Shown here: positions 1 to 6,610 of the stretch, piece after piece
How the letters are laid out: each line of letters opens with the position of its first letter
Numbering within the stretch: the stretch's first letter is position 1
DNA from: Dehalococcoidia bacterium
Lineage (GTDB): Bacteria > Chloroflexota > Dehalococcoidia > JACVQG01 > JAHKAY01
NCBI GenBank assembly: GCA_030744635.1
Contig: JASLQE010000180.1
Location: forward strand, 1 to 12,596
DNA length: 12,596 bases
Direction of reading: 5' to 3'
Notes under the pieces: model-generated
Database searches by the model: none
Seen by the model: the letters and a program-made list of their open reading frames with translations, nothing else
Told to the model about the DNA's origin: nothing
Made by a program: the position numbers and the translations under genes

Positions 1-389
1 CCTATCCCCCCCACCACCTGGTCCCCCCGCTTCCAGTTGGCCAGGTCCCCCTTCTCCGATACCTGGTAGGCACCCAGCACGCTGATATCCAGGTGGCCCC
101 CCCGAATCATACCGAAGGAGGTTCCCAGGTCACAGAAACAGGCCCCGGGCACCAGGCTCACCGGCTGGCCGGAGGCATTGATGAGGTCTACATCCCACTG
201 AGATTCGTCCATGAGGATGCCTCCGTAGCCCAGGATGCCTTGCTCCGAATGGAGGAATATATCCTGGTCCGGGGGCAGGAAGCTGCATACCAGGGTGGGC
301 ATGCCGAAGCCCAGGTTCACATACATCCCGTCCTTGAGCTCCCGGGCTATTCTGAGGGCGATAAGCTCCCGGCTAAGGCCTGTGTTCAT
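1..389 (-). CDS. CoA-transferase subunit B (3-oxoacid/acetate family), partial
   Basis: This is the N-terminal 129 codons of the B subunit of a family I CoA-transferase; the rest lies beyond the left edge. In the family, the B subunit carries the catalytic glutamate that forms the enzyme-CoA thioester, and the A/B pair moves CoA between an acyl-CoA and a free carboxylate in the cytoplasm. Visible hallmarks are the N-terminal block YVNLGFGMPTLV, then HSEQGILGYGG (residues about 54-64), where SEQG stands for the usual SENG with the catalytic Glu, and later GGHLDISVLGAYQV. The start is the ATG at 387-389. The ATG at 392-394 reads straight into a stop. A G-run (GGGGGG) lies 6 nt upstream as a possible ribosome-binding site. 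It begins 11 nt after the A-subunit stop, so the two are co-transcribed. The substrate (acetoacetate, 3-oxoadipate, butyrate or other) cannot be read from the sequence. Confidence 0.9.
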   Translation of the reverse strand, partial: MNTGLSRELIALRIARELKDGMYVNLGFGMPTLVCSFLPPDQDIFLHSEQGILGYGGILMDESQWDVDLINASGQPVSLVPGACFCDLGTSFGMIRGGHLDISVLGAYQVSEKGDLANWKRGDQVVGGI

Positions 390-400
390 TTCATACCCCC

Positions 401-1093
401 CTACATCTCTCCCCGGACCAGCCAGCGCACCACCTTGGGTGCCTGAACCACCCGGTTTATGAAGATGCCCGGAATATCCACCCGGTTGGGATCGATGGAG
501 CCTGGAGGCACTATCTCCTCCACCTCGGCAATGGTCAGCGTTGCGGCGCAGGCCATTACGATGTTCCGGTTGCCGGCGGCCAGACGGCAGACCACATTGC
601 CGAAGCGGTCGGCCTGGTAGCCCTTGACCAGCGCCACATCGCCCTTGAGGGCAGTCTCCAGCAGGTACTCTTTGCCGTTGAAGGCCCGCTTCTCCTTGCC
701 CTCCTCCACCGGGGTCCCCACGCCCGTGGGCGTATAGAAGGCGCCGATACCCATCCCCCCAGCCCTTATCCTCTCCTCCAACGTGCCGTGGGGCACCGCT
801 TCCGCCTCCAGCTTCCCAGCCCGCACCAGTTTTTCCACCTCTTCGGTTATCTCGGCACGCACCGGGTGGTTGGTAAATCCGGATATGACCTTTCTCGCGC
901 GCCCCTTTTCGGCAAAGGGGAACCACTCCATGGGGTCGTTGCTGACCACGGTCAGGTCTTTGGCACCCTGGGCCAGAAGGGCCTCTATGAGGTTGTAGGG
1001 GACGCCGGAACCTCCGAAGCCGCCCACGATGACCACCGAGCCGTCCCGTATCTCCTTGACCGCCTCCCGAGGGGTGGAAAAGACCTTGTCCAC
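401..1093 (-). CDS. CoA-transferase subunit A (3-oxoacid/acetate family)
   Basis: This 230-residue protein is the A subunit of a family I CoA-transferase (ScoA/AtoD/PcaI-like), at the usual length of about 220-235 residues. Evidence is the N-terminal glycine-rich loop VGGFGGSGVP (residues about 23-32), where relatives commonly have GGFGLCGIP, and the strongly conserved GAFYTPTGVGT stretch near residue 120. The segment ADRFGNVVCRLAAGNRN near residue 165 is also typical, family members often reading D..GNL.....RNFN. The start is GTG at 1091-1093, chosen for the strong AGGAGGAG ribosome-binding site 4 nt upstream. The B subunit follows after 11 nt, and the two form the active heteromer. Expression is probably driven by the promoter at 1152-1181. 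The substrate is unknown: ketone-body, short-chain fatty-acid and 3-oxoadipate enzymes look alike at this level. Confidence 0.92.
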   Translation of the reverse strand: MDKVFSTPREAVKEIRDGSVVIVGGFGGSGVPYNLIEALLAQGAKDLTVVSNDPMEWFPFAEKGRARKVISGFTNHPVRAEITEEVEKLVRAGKLEAEAVPHGTLEERIRAGGMGIGAFYTPTGVGTPVEEGKEKRAFNGKEYLLETALKGDVALVKGYQADRFGNVVCRLAAGNRNIVMACAATLTIAEVEEIVPPGSIDPNRVDIPGIFINRVVQAPKVVRWLVRGEM

Positions 1094-1097
1094 TGGG

Positions 1098-1125
1098 CTC
1101 CTCCTGGGGAGGCCCGAGGCCTCCC
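1098..1125 (-). promoter_or_regulatory. 5' leader hairpin overlapping an alternative anti-SD pairing
   Basis: Just upstream of the A-subunit GTG, the leader (read on the minus strand) contains GGGAGGCC, loop TCG, GGCCTCCC: a perfect 8-bp stem at 1107-1125. It is followed by the ribosome-binding site AGGAGGAG at 1098-1105. The CCTCC in the 3' arm could instead pair with GGAGG of the ribosome-binding site across a CCA loop. The two structures are mutually exclusive. There is no U-tract, so an intrinsic terminator is unlikely. A translational switch is an inference; the hairpin itself is directly visible. Confidence 0.45.
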
Positions 1126-1151
1126 GCGTAGCTATGCCAAGACCATCCCCG

Positions 1152-1181
1152 ATTCTATGTTTCTCACAGCAAGGGTGTCAA
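1152..1181 (-). promoter_or_regulatory. Sigma70-type promoter for the CoA-transferase genes
   Basis: Read on the minus strand, a perfect -35 TTGACA (1176-1181) and a 5/6 -10 TAGAAT (1152-1157) are separated by 18 bp. Predicted transcription start is near 1145, giving a leader of about 52 nt that contains the hairpin at 1107-1125. It is the best consensus match of the candidate promoters I found here. Confidence 0.75.
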
Positions 1182-1249
1182 CCCCAAGGGGTCACAGGCC
1201 GCCAGGCAGCGGTTGTCCTTCTCTCCCATCCACCACCCCCATTCGCCTC

Positions 1250-1278
1250 TTGCCTTTGGGTATCCGGTCTGTTACAGT
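1250..1278 (+). promoter_or_regulatory. Extended -10 promoter for the DUF72-lspA-rluD operon
   Basis: TTGCCT (1250-1255) is followed after 17 bp by TACAGT (1273-1278), preceded by TG one base upstream (1270-1271), an extended -10. Position +1 would fall on base 1285, the G of the GTG chosen for the DUF72 gene, so its mRNA may be leaderless. There is no ribosome-binding site between 1260 and 1285. Confidence 0.45.
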
Positions 1279-1284
1279 CACATT

Positions 1285-1989
1285 GTGATATATCTGGGGA
1301 CATCCGGGTACAGCCACCAGGAGTGGGTGGGGACTTTCTATCCACCGGATATGCCCAAGCGTGACTGGCTGTCCCACTATAGCCGGGAGTTCAACGCCTG
1401 CGAGCTTGATTTTACCTTCCATACCATCGCTACCCCACAGCTTATGGACTCCCTGGTGCGCAAGTCCAGCCCCGGTTTCCAGTTCACGGTGAAGGCGCAC
1501 CATAATATGACCCACCTGCAGCGGGGCAATGAGACGGTCTTCCGGGGGTTTCGGCAGTCGGTGCAGCCCCTTAGCAGCAGCGGCAAGCTGGGATGTATCG
1601 TGGCCCAGTTCCCTGTCACCTTCAACTTCAGCCGGGAAAACCTGGACTACTTGCTCATGTTCCGGGAGCGCCTGGGGGAGTTGCCCCTGGTTGCCGAGTT
1701 CCGCCACGATAGCTGGCTACAGGCTTCGGCGGTAGAGGCGCTGCGCCACAACCGTATCGGCCTGTGCTGGATGGACTCTCCGACTTTCCTGCGGGAGCGC
1801 ATCTCCCCGGTCCCGGCCAATGATATATTGGCATATGTGCGGTTCCAGGAAGTAACGTCCGCCTACCCCCGGCTACCGGAGATTCAGGAGCTCCCCCAGC
1901 GGGTGGAGAAGACTTTTGTTTTCGCTCACAATCGGGTGTGGGGGCAGGCCCTCAAGGCTATCCAGAGGCTCAAGGACTTGCTTAACTGA
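1285..1989 (+). CDS. DUF72 family protein (YecE-like)
   Basis: A 234-residue DUF72 protein. The family adopts a TIM-barrel-like fold; its biochemical role is not established. Visible features are the N-terminal strand IYLGTSGYSHQEWVGTFYP, the motif FNACELDFTFHTIATP in place of the usual F...E.N.TFY..P, FQFTVKAHH, LGCIVAQFP, and VAEFRHDSWL (relatives read EFRH.SW). The C-terminal segment FVFAHNRVWGQAL occupies the place of the usual Y.YFNN...G.A. I start at GTG 1285 because homology begins at its second residue. An in-frame ATG at 1213 would add 24 His/Pro-rich residues that resemble nothing in the family, and it lies upstream of the promoter. The stop is 14 nt before lspA, so the gene probably leads that operon. 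Confidence 0.85.
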   Translation: MIYLGTSGYSHQEWVGTFYPPDMPKRDWLSHYSREFNACELDFTFHTIATPQLMDSLVRKSSPGFQFTVKAHHNMTHLQRGNETVFRGFRQSVQPLSSSGKLGCIVAQFPVTFNFSRENLDYLLMFRERLGELPLVAEFRHDSWLQASAVEALRHNRIGLCWMDSPTFLRERISPVPANDILAYVRFQEVTSAYPRLPEIQELPQRVEKTFVFAHNRVWGQALKAIQRLKDLLN

Positions 1990-2003
1990 GGGAGTCCCTC
2001 CGC

Positions 2004-2444
2004 ATGAATCGGGAACTGGCGTTCTTCATCCCCGCACTCGGGGTGGTAGTCGCTGACCAGCTCACCAAACTATGGGTCCGCTCCTTTATTCCCATGGGTA
2101 ATTCCGTGCCCATACTCGGCCCGGTGCGGTTTACCCATGTAGCTAACTCGGGGGCGGTATTCGGACTACCGGCCCACCCTCTGGTCCTTATCGGCCTTAT
2201 TGTGATAATCATGGCAGTGTTAGTCCTGAGCTACCGTCAGTCCTATTTCGATGGGTGGTTGCTGAGACCGGTGCTGGGGACGCTGCTGGGGGGTGGGGTG
2301 GGCAACCTTATCGATAGGCTCCGCCTGGGCTATGTCACCGACTTCGTCGACCTCCAGATATGGCCCGTATTCAACCTGGCCGACTCCATCATTGTGGTGG
2401 GGACGGCTACTCTGATATACTCCCTGATTTCCCGCAGGAAATAG
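2004..2444 (+). CDS. lspA: Lipoprotein signal peptidase (signal peptidase II)
   Basis: A 146-residue integral membrane aspartyl protease that cleaves the signal peptide from diacylglyceryl-modified prolipoproteins. Length and topology are standard, with hydrophobic segments at about residues 6-20, 60-77, 88-103 and 127-143. The conserved N-terminal DQLTK (18-22) is present. The two catalytic aspartates lie in NLIDRL (Asp104) and FNLADS (Asp127), with the conserved VTDFVD between them. The ATG at 2004 is preceded by GGGAG about 9 nt upstream. The RluD-like gene starts 4 nt after the stop; lspA next to an rluD-type gene is a common bacterial arrangement. No anomalies are seen. Confidence 0.96.
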   Translation: MNRELAFFIPALGVVVADQLTKLWVRSFIPMGNSVPILGPVRFTHVANSGAVFGLPAHPLVLIGLIVIIMAVLVLSYRQSYFDGWLLRPVLGTLLGGGVGNLIDRLRLGYVTDFVDLQIWPVFNLADSIIVVGTATLIYSLISRRK

Positions 2445-2448
2445 CACT

Positions 2449-3342
2449 ATGGGCAGCTTTGTCGCCGCTGAGGGTGGGGAGAGGTTGGACCACTTCCTGG
2501 CGGCGGCGGCGGGGGTACCGCGCACCCAGGCGCAGCGTCTGATAGCCGCAGACCGGGTGACGGTGAACGGTGAGGCGGTGCCTCGCCCCGCCCACCGGCT
2601 GAAGCCCGGGGACCGGGTGGAGGTGTACCGGCCGGTACCCGCGCCCCCCCAACCAGCCCCCGAACCGGTGCCCCTGCAGGTGGTCTACGATGATGAGCAT
2701 CTGATTGTGGTGGACAAGCCATCGGGTCTTACGGTGCACCCCGGCCCCGGCCACCTCCAAGGGACCCTGGTAAACGCACTCCTGGCCCGATACCCTGACC
2801 TCATAGCGATGGGCAGTAGCCGCCCCGGTATAGTCCACCGCCTGGACAAGGATACCTCCGGCCTGCTGGTAGTGGCCCGCACCGAGCCCGCCCGGCAGCA
2901 TATCATAGCCCAGCTAAAAGACTACCGAGTGGTGAAACGCTACCTGGCGCTGGTAAAGGGCCGCGTGAAACCGGAAGAGGGAGTTATAGAAGGCCCCATC
3001 GCCCGCCATCCCCGCCACCGGCAGCGCATGGCACTGGTGGTAGGGGGCCGGGATGCCCGCACCGTTTACCGCGTGCTGCGCTACCTGAATGGCTGCACCC
3101 TGGTGGAGGTCACCCCGGTGACGGGGCGCACCCATCAAATACGGGTACACCTCTCCGCGGCTGGCTACCCGGTGATGGGTGACCGTACTTATGGGGCAGG
3201 CTCCCCGCATCTGGCCCGACAGTTCCTGCACGCAACATACCTGCGCCTGCGGCATCCGGCTACGGAGGAAGAGGTTGAGTTCAACTCCCCCCTCCCCCCG
3301 GACCTCATGGTAGCCCTGGAGTGCCTATCGCTTCGCAGATAG
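2449..3342 (+). CDS. RluA/RluD-family rRNA pseudouridine synthase
   Basis: A 297-residue pseudouridine synthase of the RluA/RluD family, which isomerises specific uridines in rRNA (the classic RluD targets are in helix 69 of 23S rRNA). Domain order is standard: an S4 RNA-binding domain at about residues 11-60 (ERLDHFLAA, TQAQRLIAADRVTVNG, LKPGDRVEVY), a Pro-rich linker at 62-75, then the catalytic domain from DEHLIVVDKPSGLTVHPG. The active-site motif HRLDKDTSGLL places the catalytic Asp at 133. The conserved GRTHQIRVHL and GDRTYG are also present. It begins 4 nt after lspA and is probably translationally linked to it; the ribosome-binding site (GCAGGAA) is modest. The exact target uridines cannot be assigned, so no specific symbol is given. 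Confidence 0.93.
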   Translation: MGSFVAAEGGERLDHFLAAAAGVPRTQAQRLIAADRVTVNGEAVPRPAHRLKPGDRVEVYRPVPAPPQPAPEPVPLQVVYDDEHLIVVDKPSGLTVHPGPGHLQGTLVNALLARYPDLIAMGSSRPGIVHRLDKDTSGLLVVARTEPARQHIIAQLKDYRVVKRYLALVKGRVKPEEGVIEGPIARHPRHRQRMALVVGGRDARTVYRVLRYLNGCTLVEVTPVTGRTHQIRVHLSAAGYPVMGDRTYGAGSPHLARQFLHATYLRLRHPATEEEVEFNSPLPPDLMVALECLSLRR

Positions 3343-3472
3343 CCACGCAAGGGCTCAGAGAACGCCGCCGTTTGCCTGCCAGTTCCATTCCTCTTCCGCC
3401 CCCTTACGCCACTGAGGTGACCGTAGCCACACATCGTGCCTCTGAGACAGTCTGTAGGGGTGGGGAGTCCGG

Positions 3473-3498
3473 ACACGGCGCAAACCGCGCCGCCGTGT
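3473..3498. terminator. Hairpin between convergent genes, possible terminator
   Basis: ACACGGCG (3473-3480) and CGCCGTGT (3491-3498) form a perfect 8-bp inverted repeat around a 10-nt loop. It sits in the 171-bp gap between the RluD-like gene and the oppositely oriented MFS gene, 130 bp past the former's stop and 15 bp past the latter's. Neither strand has a T-tract after it, so factor-dependent termination or mere mRNA 3'-end protection is as likely as intrinsic termination. I see nothing else in this gap. Confidence 0.4.
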
Positions 3499-3513
3499 AT
3501 TGGGGTACTGGGC

Positions 3514-4788
3514 TTATGCGGCGGCCTCGCTCTCTATCTTGCTCCGGCTCAGTAGGAGTGTGACTATCAGGGCGCTGGCAAAAAGTACCGCCCCCAGCAG
3601 GGTAAAGGTACGGTCTATCCCCTGATGGTCGATGATCCAGCCCACAAGGGGGGCGATAACGCTGGCGGACTCAATGCTGCCGAAATAGTATATGCCCAGA
3701 AATGAGGAGGCGCGGTGAGCGGGGACTCCCTGCACTACCATAGACTCCAGCACCGGCTGCCGCATATACATGACCAACCCCAGCATAATAGCCAGAGCTA
3801 AAAGCCCGAAGCCATAAGGCACAATGGTGAACAGGTATATGATCGGACCGGTAGCCAGGACGGAGAACAGGATAATGGGTTTGCGCCCCAGGCGGTCGGA
3901 AAGGGCCCCTCCCACCGGTGCGGCCACCAGGCCCGCACCGTAGATAAGGGCAAGGAAGTACCCAGCATAAGCAGGCGTAATGCCATGCTTGTCAACCAGG
4001 AACAGGGTAAATGCGAAGCCGGTGATGCTCATAGTGATTGACTGTGCCAGGATGCCAATACCCACCAGTGGGCCCAAGCGCCGTACCAGGTCTCTCAAGG
4101 CGCCCTTCTCGGCTTTTTTTGGTGGAGCGGCACTCACTGCGCCCGGCTGCGGGCGGAGAAGCTTCAGAAACAGCAGCCCAGCCAAAAAGGTAGGTATTGC
4201 CAGAATAGCGAAAGGCCCACGCCACCCCAGGGCAATAGGCTCCCTCAGGCCCATTTCCGCCATAAGCCGGCCTATGGCAGTGCTCTCACCACCGGGGATA
4301 ATGAGTAGGGAAATGGTTACGGCCAAGATGGGGGTGAGGAAGAAGCTAGCGCTGCCTCCCATAAGGTGAAGGCCCAGGGCCCTGCCCAGCCGGTTGCTGG
4401 GCACCGCCGCGGAGATAAGGGGTGCGGCTGAGGGGTGGTAAGCTCCGCCTAACAGGCCCAACAGGGCCAGAAGCGCCAAAAGCTGCCAGTAGCTGATGGA
4501 CAGACCGATGATAAAGGCTACCACCCCAATTCCCATCATCCCCAGGCTCAGGAGCAGTCTCCGGCCCAACCGGTCCGCCAGCCACCCCATGGGCAACTGG
4601 GAAAAGCCGTACGGGATGGCGAAGGCGGAGACTATCAGCCCGGCTCGGAAATAGTCCAGCTCAAAGGCATCCCTTATCTGTGGTAATAGGGGTTGGTGGA
4701 TGGCGGTGGTGAGGTGATGGGCGAAATGGCCTGCCATGAAGATTATAACAATCCTTTTGGCGCCGCTCCGCACAGATGTATTTTGCAT
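3514..4788 (-). CDS. MFS transporter (efflux-type)
   Basis: A major facilitator superfamily permease with about 12 hydrophobic segments, 424 residues from the preferred start. Both copies of the loop 2-3/8-9 signature are present: GWLADRLGRR in the N-terminal half and GGALSDRLGRK in the C-terminal half. A charged central loop (PPKKAEKGALRDLVRR) separates the two six-helix bundles. The N-terminal helix HFAHHLTTAIHQPLLPQI and the overall style resemble drug or small-molecule efflux carriers such as the fosmidomycin-resistance group, but the substrate is unknown. I prefer the ATG at 4786-4788, which gives a short cytoplasmic tail before helix 1. An in-frame ATG at 4875 would add 29 residues with no family resemblance. 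Neither start has a clear ribosome-binding site, so the 5' end is uncertain. It is divergent from the ketopantoate-reductase-like gene. Confidence 0.85.
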   Translation of the reverse strand: MQNTSVRSGAKRIVIIFMAGHFAHHLTTAIHQPLLPQIRDAFELDYFRAGLIVSAFAIPYGFSQLPMGWLADRLGRRLLLSLGMMGIGVVAFIIGLSISYWQLLALLALLGLLGGAYHPSAAPLISAAVPSNRLGRALGLHLMGGSASFFLTPILAVTISLLIIPGGESTAIGRLMAEMGLREPIALGWRGPFAILAIPTFLAGLLFLKLLRPQPGAVSAAPPKKAEKGALRDLVRRLGPLVGIGILAQSITMSITGFAFTLFLVDKHGITPAYAGYFLALIYGAGLVAAPVGGALSDRLGRKPIILFSVLATGPIIYLFTIVPYGFGLLALAIMLGLVMYMRQPVLESMVVQGVPAHRASSFLGIYYFGSIESASVIAPLVGWIIDHQGIDRTFTLLGAVLFASALIVTLLLSRSKIESEAAA

Positions 4789-4961
4789 TAGTGGTGGTAT
4801 TGTGCCACAAGCCTGGTCAAAAGGAAAGGCGGAGGAACAAGGTTCGTTTGCCTGCGTCAATTGGTGCATAATCATGTCAGGGAAGATACGCTGGATAATT
4901 GGGGTGGTACTGTTGTTGAAAAACAGCTTCAGGCGGGTAACTGTGATTTGAAGGAGGCAGC

Positions 4962-5900
4962 ATGAGCAAAAAGCTTGCCGTCTTGGGCACCGGCGCTATT
5001 GGCGGCAGCATCGGGGCAGACCTGACCAGGGCCGGATACGATGTGGCCCTTATTGACCAGTGGCCGGCACATGTGGAGGCGATGAAATCCCAAGGGCTTC
5101 GGGTCAGGATGCCGGAAGGAGAGCTCCATCTGCCTGTCCAGGCCGTGCATATCTGCGAGCTGGCTGGCTTGAAGACGCAGTTTGACATCGTGTTCCTGGC
5201 GGCCAAGTCCTACGATAGCCGGTGGATGGCGGAGCTGATAAAGCCCTATTTGAAGCCGGATGGAGTGCTGGTCTCCACGCAGAACAGCCTCAATGATGAA
5301 TGGGTTGCGCCCATCATCGGCCCTGAGCGGGACATCGGTTGTGCCTTGGAGCTCTCCGCAGAGTTATTTGACCCCGGTATAGTCAAGCGCAACACAGACC
5401 CGGCCCACACGCGGTTTGTGGTGGGTGAGCTTGACGGCACCATCACCGCCCGGGTCCAGGAGGTGGCACAGATACTCGGCGTTGCGGGCAAGACGGAGGT
5501 AACCGCCAATATATGGGGTGCGAAATGGACCAAGCTGACGGTCAACACCATGGTCATGGGTGTAGACTCCATCGGCGGTATCGGCCCCTGGGAGCTTGTC
5601 CAGAACACCAAGTATGTCGATTTTTGTGTCAAACTGGGTAGGGAGACTGTAGAGGTGGGCGCTGCGTTAGGACATACATTGGAACCCCTGTTCGGGCTGA
5701 CCGCAGAGGACTTCCTGGGGTCAACGGATGAAAAGCTGAAAACACTTGTGCTGAAGCTCGCCGGTGATGTGGGCAAGGAGGCACGCTCCTGCGTTCTACA
5801 GGACCTGTTGAAGGGGCGGCTGAGCGAGATTAGGCGGCTATCTCAACGGGCTGGTGGCCCGGAAGGGCCGGGATGTCAATGTGCAGACGCCCCTGAATGA
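4962..5900 (+). CDS. Ketopantoate reductase family protein (PanE/ApbA-like), C-terminus frameshifted
   Basis: An NAD(P)-dependent dehydrogenase of the ketopantoate reductase fold; in coenzyme A biosynthesis the archetype reduces 2-dehydropantoate to pantoate. The N-terminal Rossmann domain shows LGTGAIGGSIGADL (residues 8-21, GxGxxG), FDIVFLAAKSYD and TQNSLND. The helical domain shows WTKLTVN with the catalytic-type Lys191 and Asn195, then SCVLQDLLKGRLSEI (277-290), matching the usual SMLQD...GR.TEID. After Ile290 the reading frame departs from the family and ends at 5900 after 22 alien residues. The expected C-terminus continues in the +1 frame to 5988. The start ATG has a good AAGGAGG site 4 nt upstream. 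True pantoate synthesis versus another 2-oxoacid substrate cannot be decided. If the shift is real, the product lacks its last helices and may be inactive. Confidence 0.85.
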   Translation: MSKKLAVLGTGAIGGSIGADLTRAGYDVALIDQWPAHVEAMKSQGLRVRMPEGELHLPVQAVHICELAGLKTQFDIVFLAAKSYDSRWMAELIKPYLKPDGVLVSTQNSLNDEWVAPIIGPERDIGCALELSAELFDPGIVKRNTDPAHTRFVVGELDGTITARVQEVAQILGVAGKTEVTANIWGAKWTKLTVNTMVMGVDSIGGIGPWELVQNTKYVDFCVKLGRETVEVGAALGHTLEPLFGLTAEDFLGSTDEKLKTLVLKLAGDVGKEARSCVLQDLLKGRLSEIRRLSQRAGGPEGPGCQCADAPE

Positions 5901-5988
5901 GGTGGTAGCAAGCCTTGTCGGACAGATTGAAGACGGGAAGTTACAGATGAACCGTTCCAACCTGGAGATGTTGGACCAGTACCTTTGA
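5833..5988 (+). pseudogene. Displaced C-terminus of the ketopantoate reductase-like gene
   Basis: From 5833 the +1 frame reads GGYLNGLVARKGRDV, then QTPLNEVVASLVGQIEDGKL and a short tail ending in QYL before TGA at 5986-5988, 51 residues in all. This is the standard C-terminal block of the family (YLNG.VV.KGRE.G..TP.N). It is out of frame with the upstream gene by one extra base (or two missing) at about 5832. Restoring the frame would give a normal 341-residue enzyme. Nothing upstream in this frame could be its own start, so it is not a separate gene. Confidence 0.85.
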
Positions 5989-6166
5989 AAATGCCCGCCG
6001 TTCCTCTCTCCCGCCTTCCGTAAGGCCCGAAGGGGAGACCCATACGAGCGGACAGGGCATTTCGGCACTGGACGGGCACGGCACAATAGCATAAGTTGAG
6101 CAGGCTCATACGGTCACGGAGGAGCGCAGCACACCGGGGGGAGTCTGGCTGGAGTTGTGATAGAGA

Positions 6167-6180
6167 CCAAGCCGGCTTGG
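6167..6180. promoter_or_regulatory. 14-bp perfect palindrome, candidate operator
   Basis: CCAAGCCGGCTTGG is a perfect 14-bp palindrome, 37 bp before the ATG of the Lrp-like gene. It is flanked asymmetrically by TGTGA (6156-6160) and TCACA (6182-6186). Its loopless symmetry suits a dimeric DNA-binding protein better than an RNA hairpin. The rest of the 229-bp gap 5989-6217 shows only a weak imperfect hairpin at about 6006-6030 and no convincing promoter. Which regulator might bind is unknown. Confidence 0.35.
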
Positions 6181-6217
6181 GTCACAGCGCGGTGGAGTCC
6201 AACAGACAAAGGAGAGC

Positions 6218-6448
6218 ATGGCAACCAAAGGCTATATACTGATTGAGACCGCCGTGGGCAAGACCCGGAATGTGGCCACTGCGCTGAAAGCCTTGGCTGA
6301 GGTGAAATCAGTGGACCTGGTGACAGGCCCTTATGACATCATTTTGGTTGTGGAGGCCAAAGACTTAAACAGTATCGGCGAGTTTGTCACCGCAAAGGTT
6401 CACCCTCTCCCCGGAGTCAACCGCACAGTCACCTGCCTGGCCGTCTGA
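6218..6448 (+). CDS. Stand-alone Lrp/AsnC ligand-binding domain protein
   Basis: A 76-residue protein that corresponds to the C-terminal RAM (AsnC-type ligand-binding) domain alone, without the helix-turn-helix. The beta-alpha-beta-beta-alpha-beta pattern is clear: KGYILIETAVGK (strand 1), RNVATALKALAEV (helix), VKSVDLVTGPYDIILVVEAK with the hallmark VTGPYDIILVV, then LNSIGEFVTAKVHPLPGV and a last strand NRTVTCLAV. Such domains form dimers or higher oligomers and bind amino acids or other small effectors; alone they cannot bind DNA. It may partner a full-length Lrp protein or act as a metabolite sensor. The ATG has AAAGGAG just upstream. The aldehyde oxidoreductase gene follows after 162 bp on the same strand, but with its own likely promoter. 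Confidence 0.9.
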   Translation: MATKGYILIETAVGKTRNVATALKALAEVKSVDLVTGPYDIILVVEAKDLNSIGEFVTAKVHPLPGVNRTVTCLAV

Positions 6449-6471
6449 ATAGTCCGGCAGACCCGTGTATC

Positions 6472-6509
6472 ACACCGGCCTATCTCGTAGGTCTTATACC
6501 TGGCCGTGT
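6472..6509 (+). terminator. Structured segment after the Lrp-like gene, possible terminator
   Basis: ACACCGGCC (6472-6480) can pair with GGCCGTGT (6502-6509), with one bulged C. Inside it, AGGT (6489-6492) pairs with ACCT (6498-6501). It begins 23 bp after the stop of the Lrp-like gene. No T-tract follows (AAACTTAG), so it is at best a weak or factor-dependent terminator. Confidence 0.3.
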
Positions 6510-6544
6510 AAACTTAGTAGCCCGGGGCGGCTTCGCTGCCGGTC

Positions 6545-6553
6545 TGCTATACT
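6545..6553 (+). promoter_or_regulatory. Extended -10 element upstream of the aldehyde oxidoreductase
   Basis: TGC directly followed by TATACT (6548-6553, 5/6 match) makes a good extended -10. I see no acceptable -35 at 15-18 bp; that region is the GC-rich GGGGCGGCTTCGCTGCC. The predicted start near 6560 would give a leader of about 51 nt ending in the strong AGGAGGT ribosome-binding site at 6599-6605. Confidence 0.45.
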
Positions 6554-6610
6554 GATGTCCATCTGAGACGGCGGCAAAACCACCGCAGCGACGCTGACAG
6601 GAGGTCGGGT

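Noticed and set aside
1192..1707. 171-codon minus-strand open frame overlapping the DUF72 gene
   Set aside because: Low-complexity antisense reading with no recognisable motif; DUF72 homology on the plus strand covers the region.
3343..3513. Small RNA or tRNA gene in the gap between the convergent genes
   Set aside because: No cloverleaf or conserved RNA motif could be drawn; only the simple 8-bp hairpin at 3473-3498 is supported.
4789..4875. 29-residue N-terminal extension of the MFS transporter
   Set aside because: No family resemblance and no ribosome-binding site; kept only as an alternative start.
6156..6186. CRP/FNR-type binding site from TGTGA and TCACA
   Set aside because: The half-sites are 21 bp apart, far more than the 6 bp of a CRP site; only the central palindrome is kept as an operator candidate.
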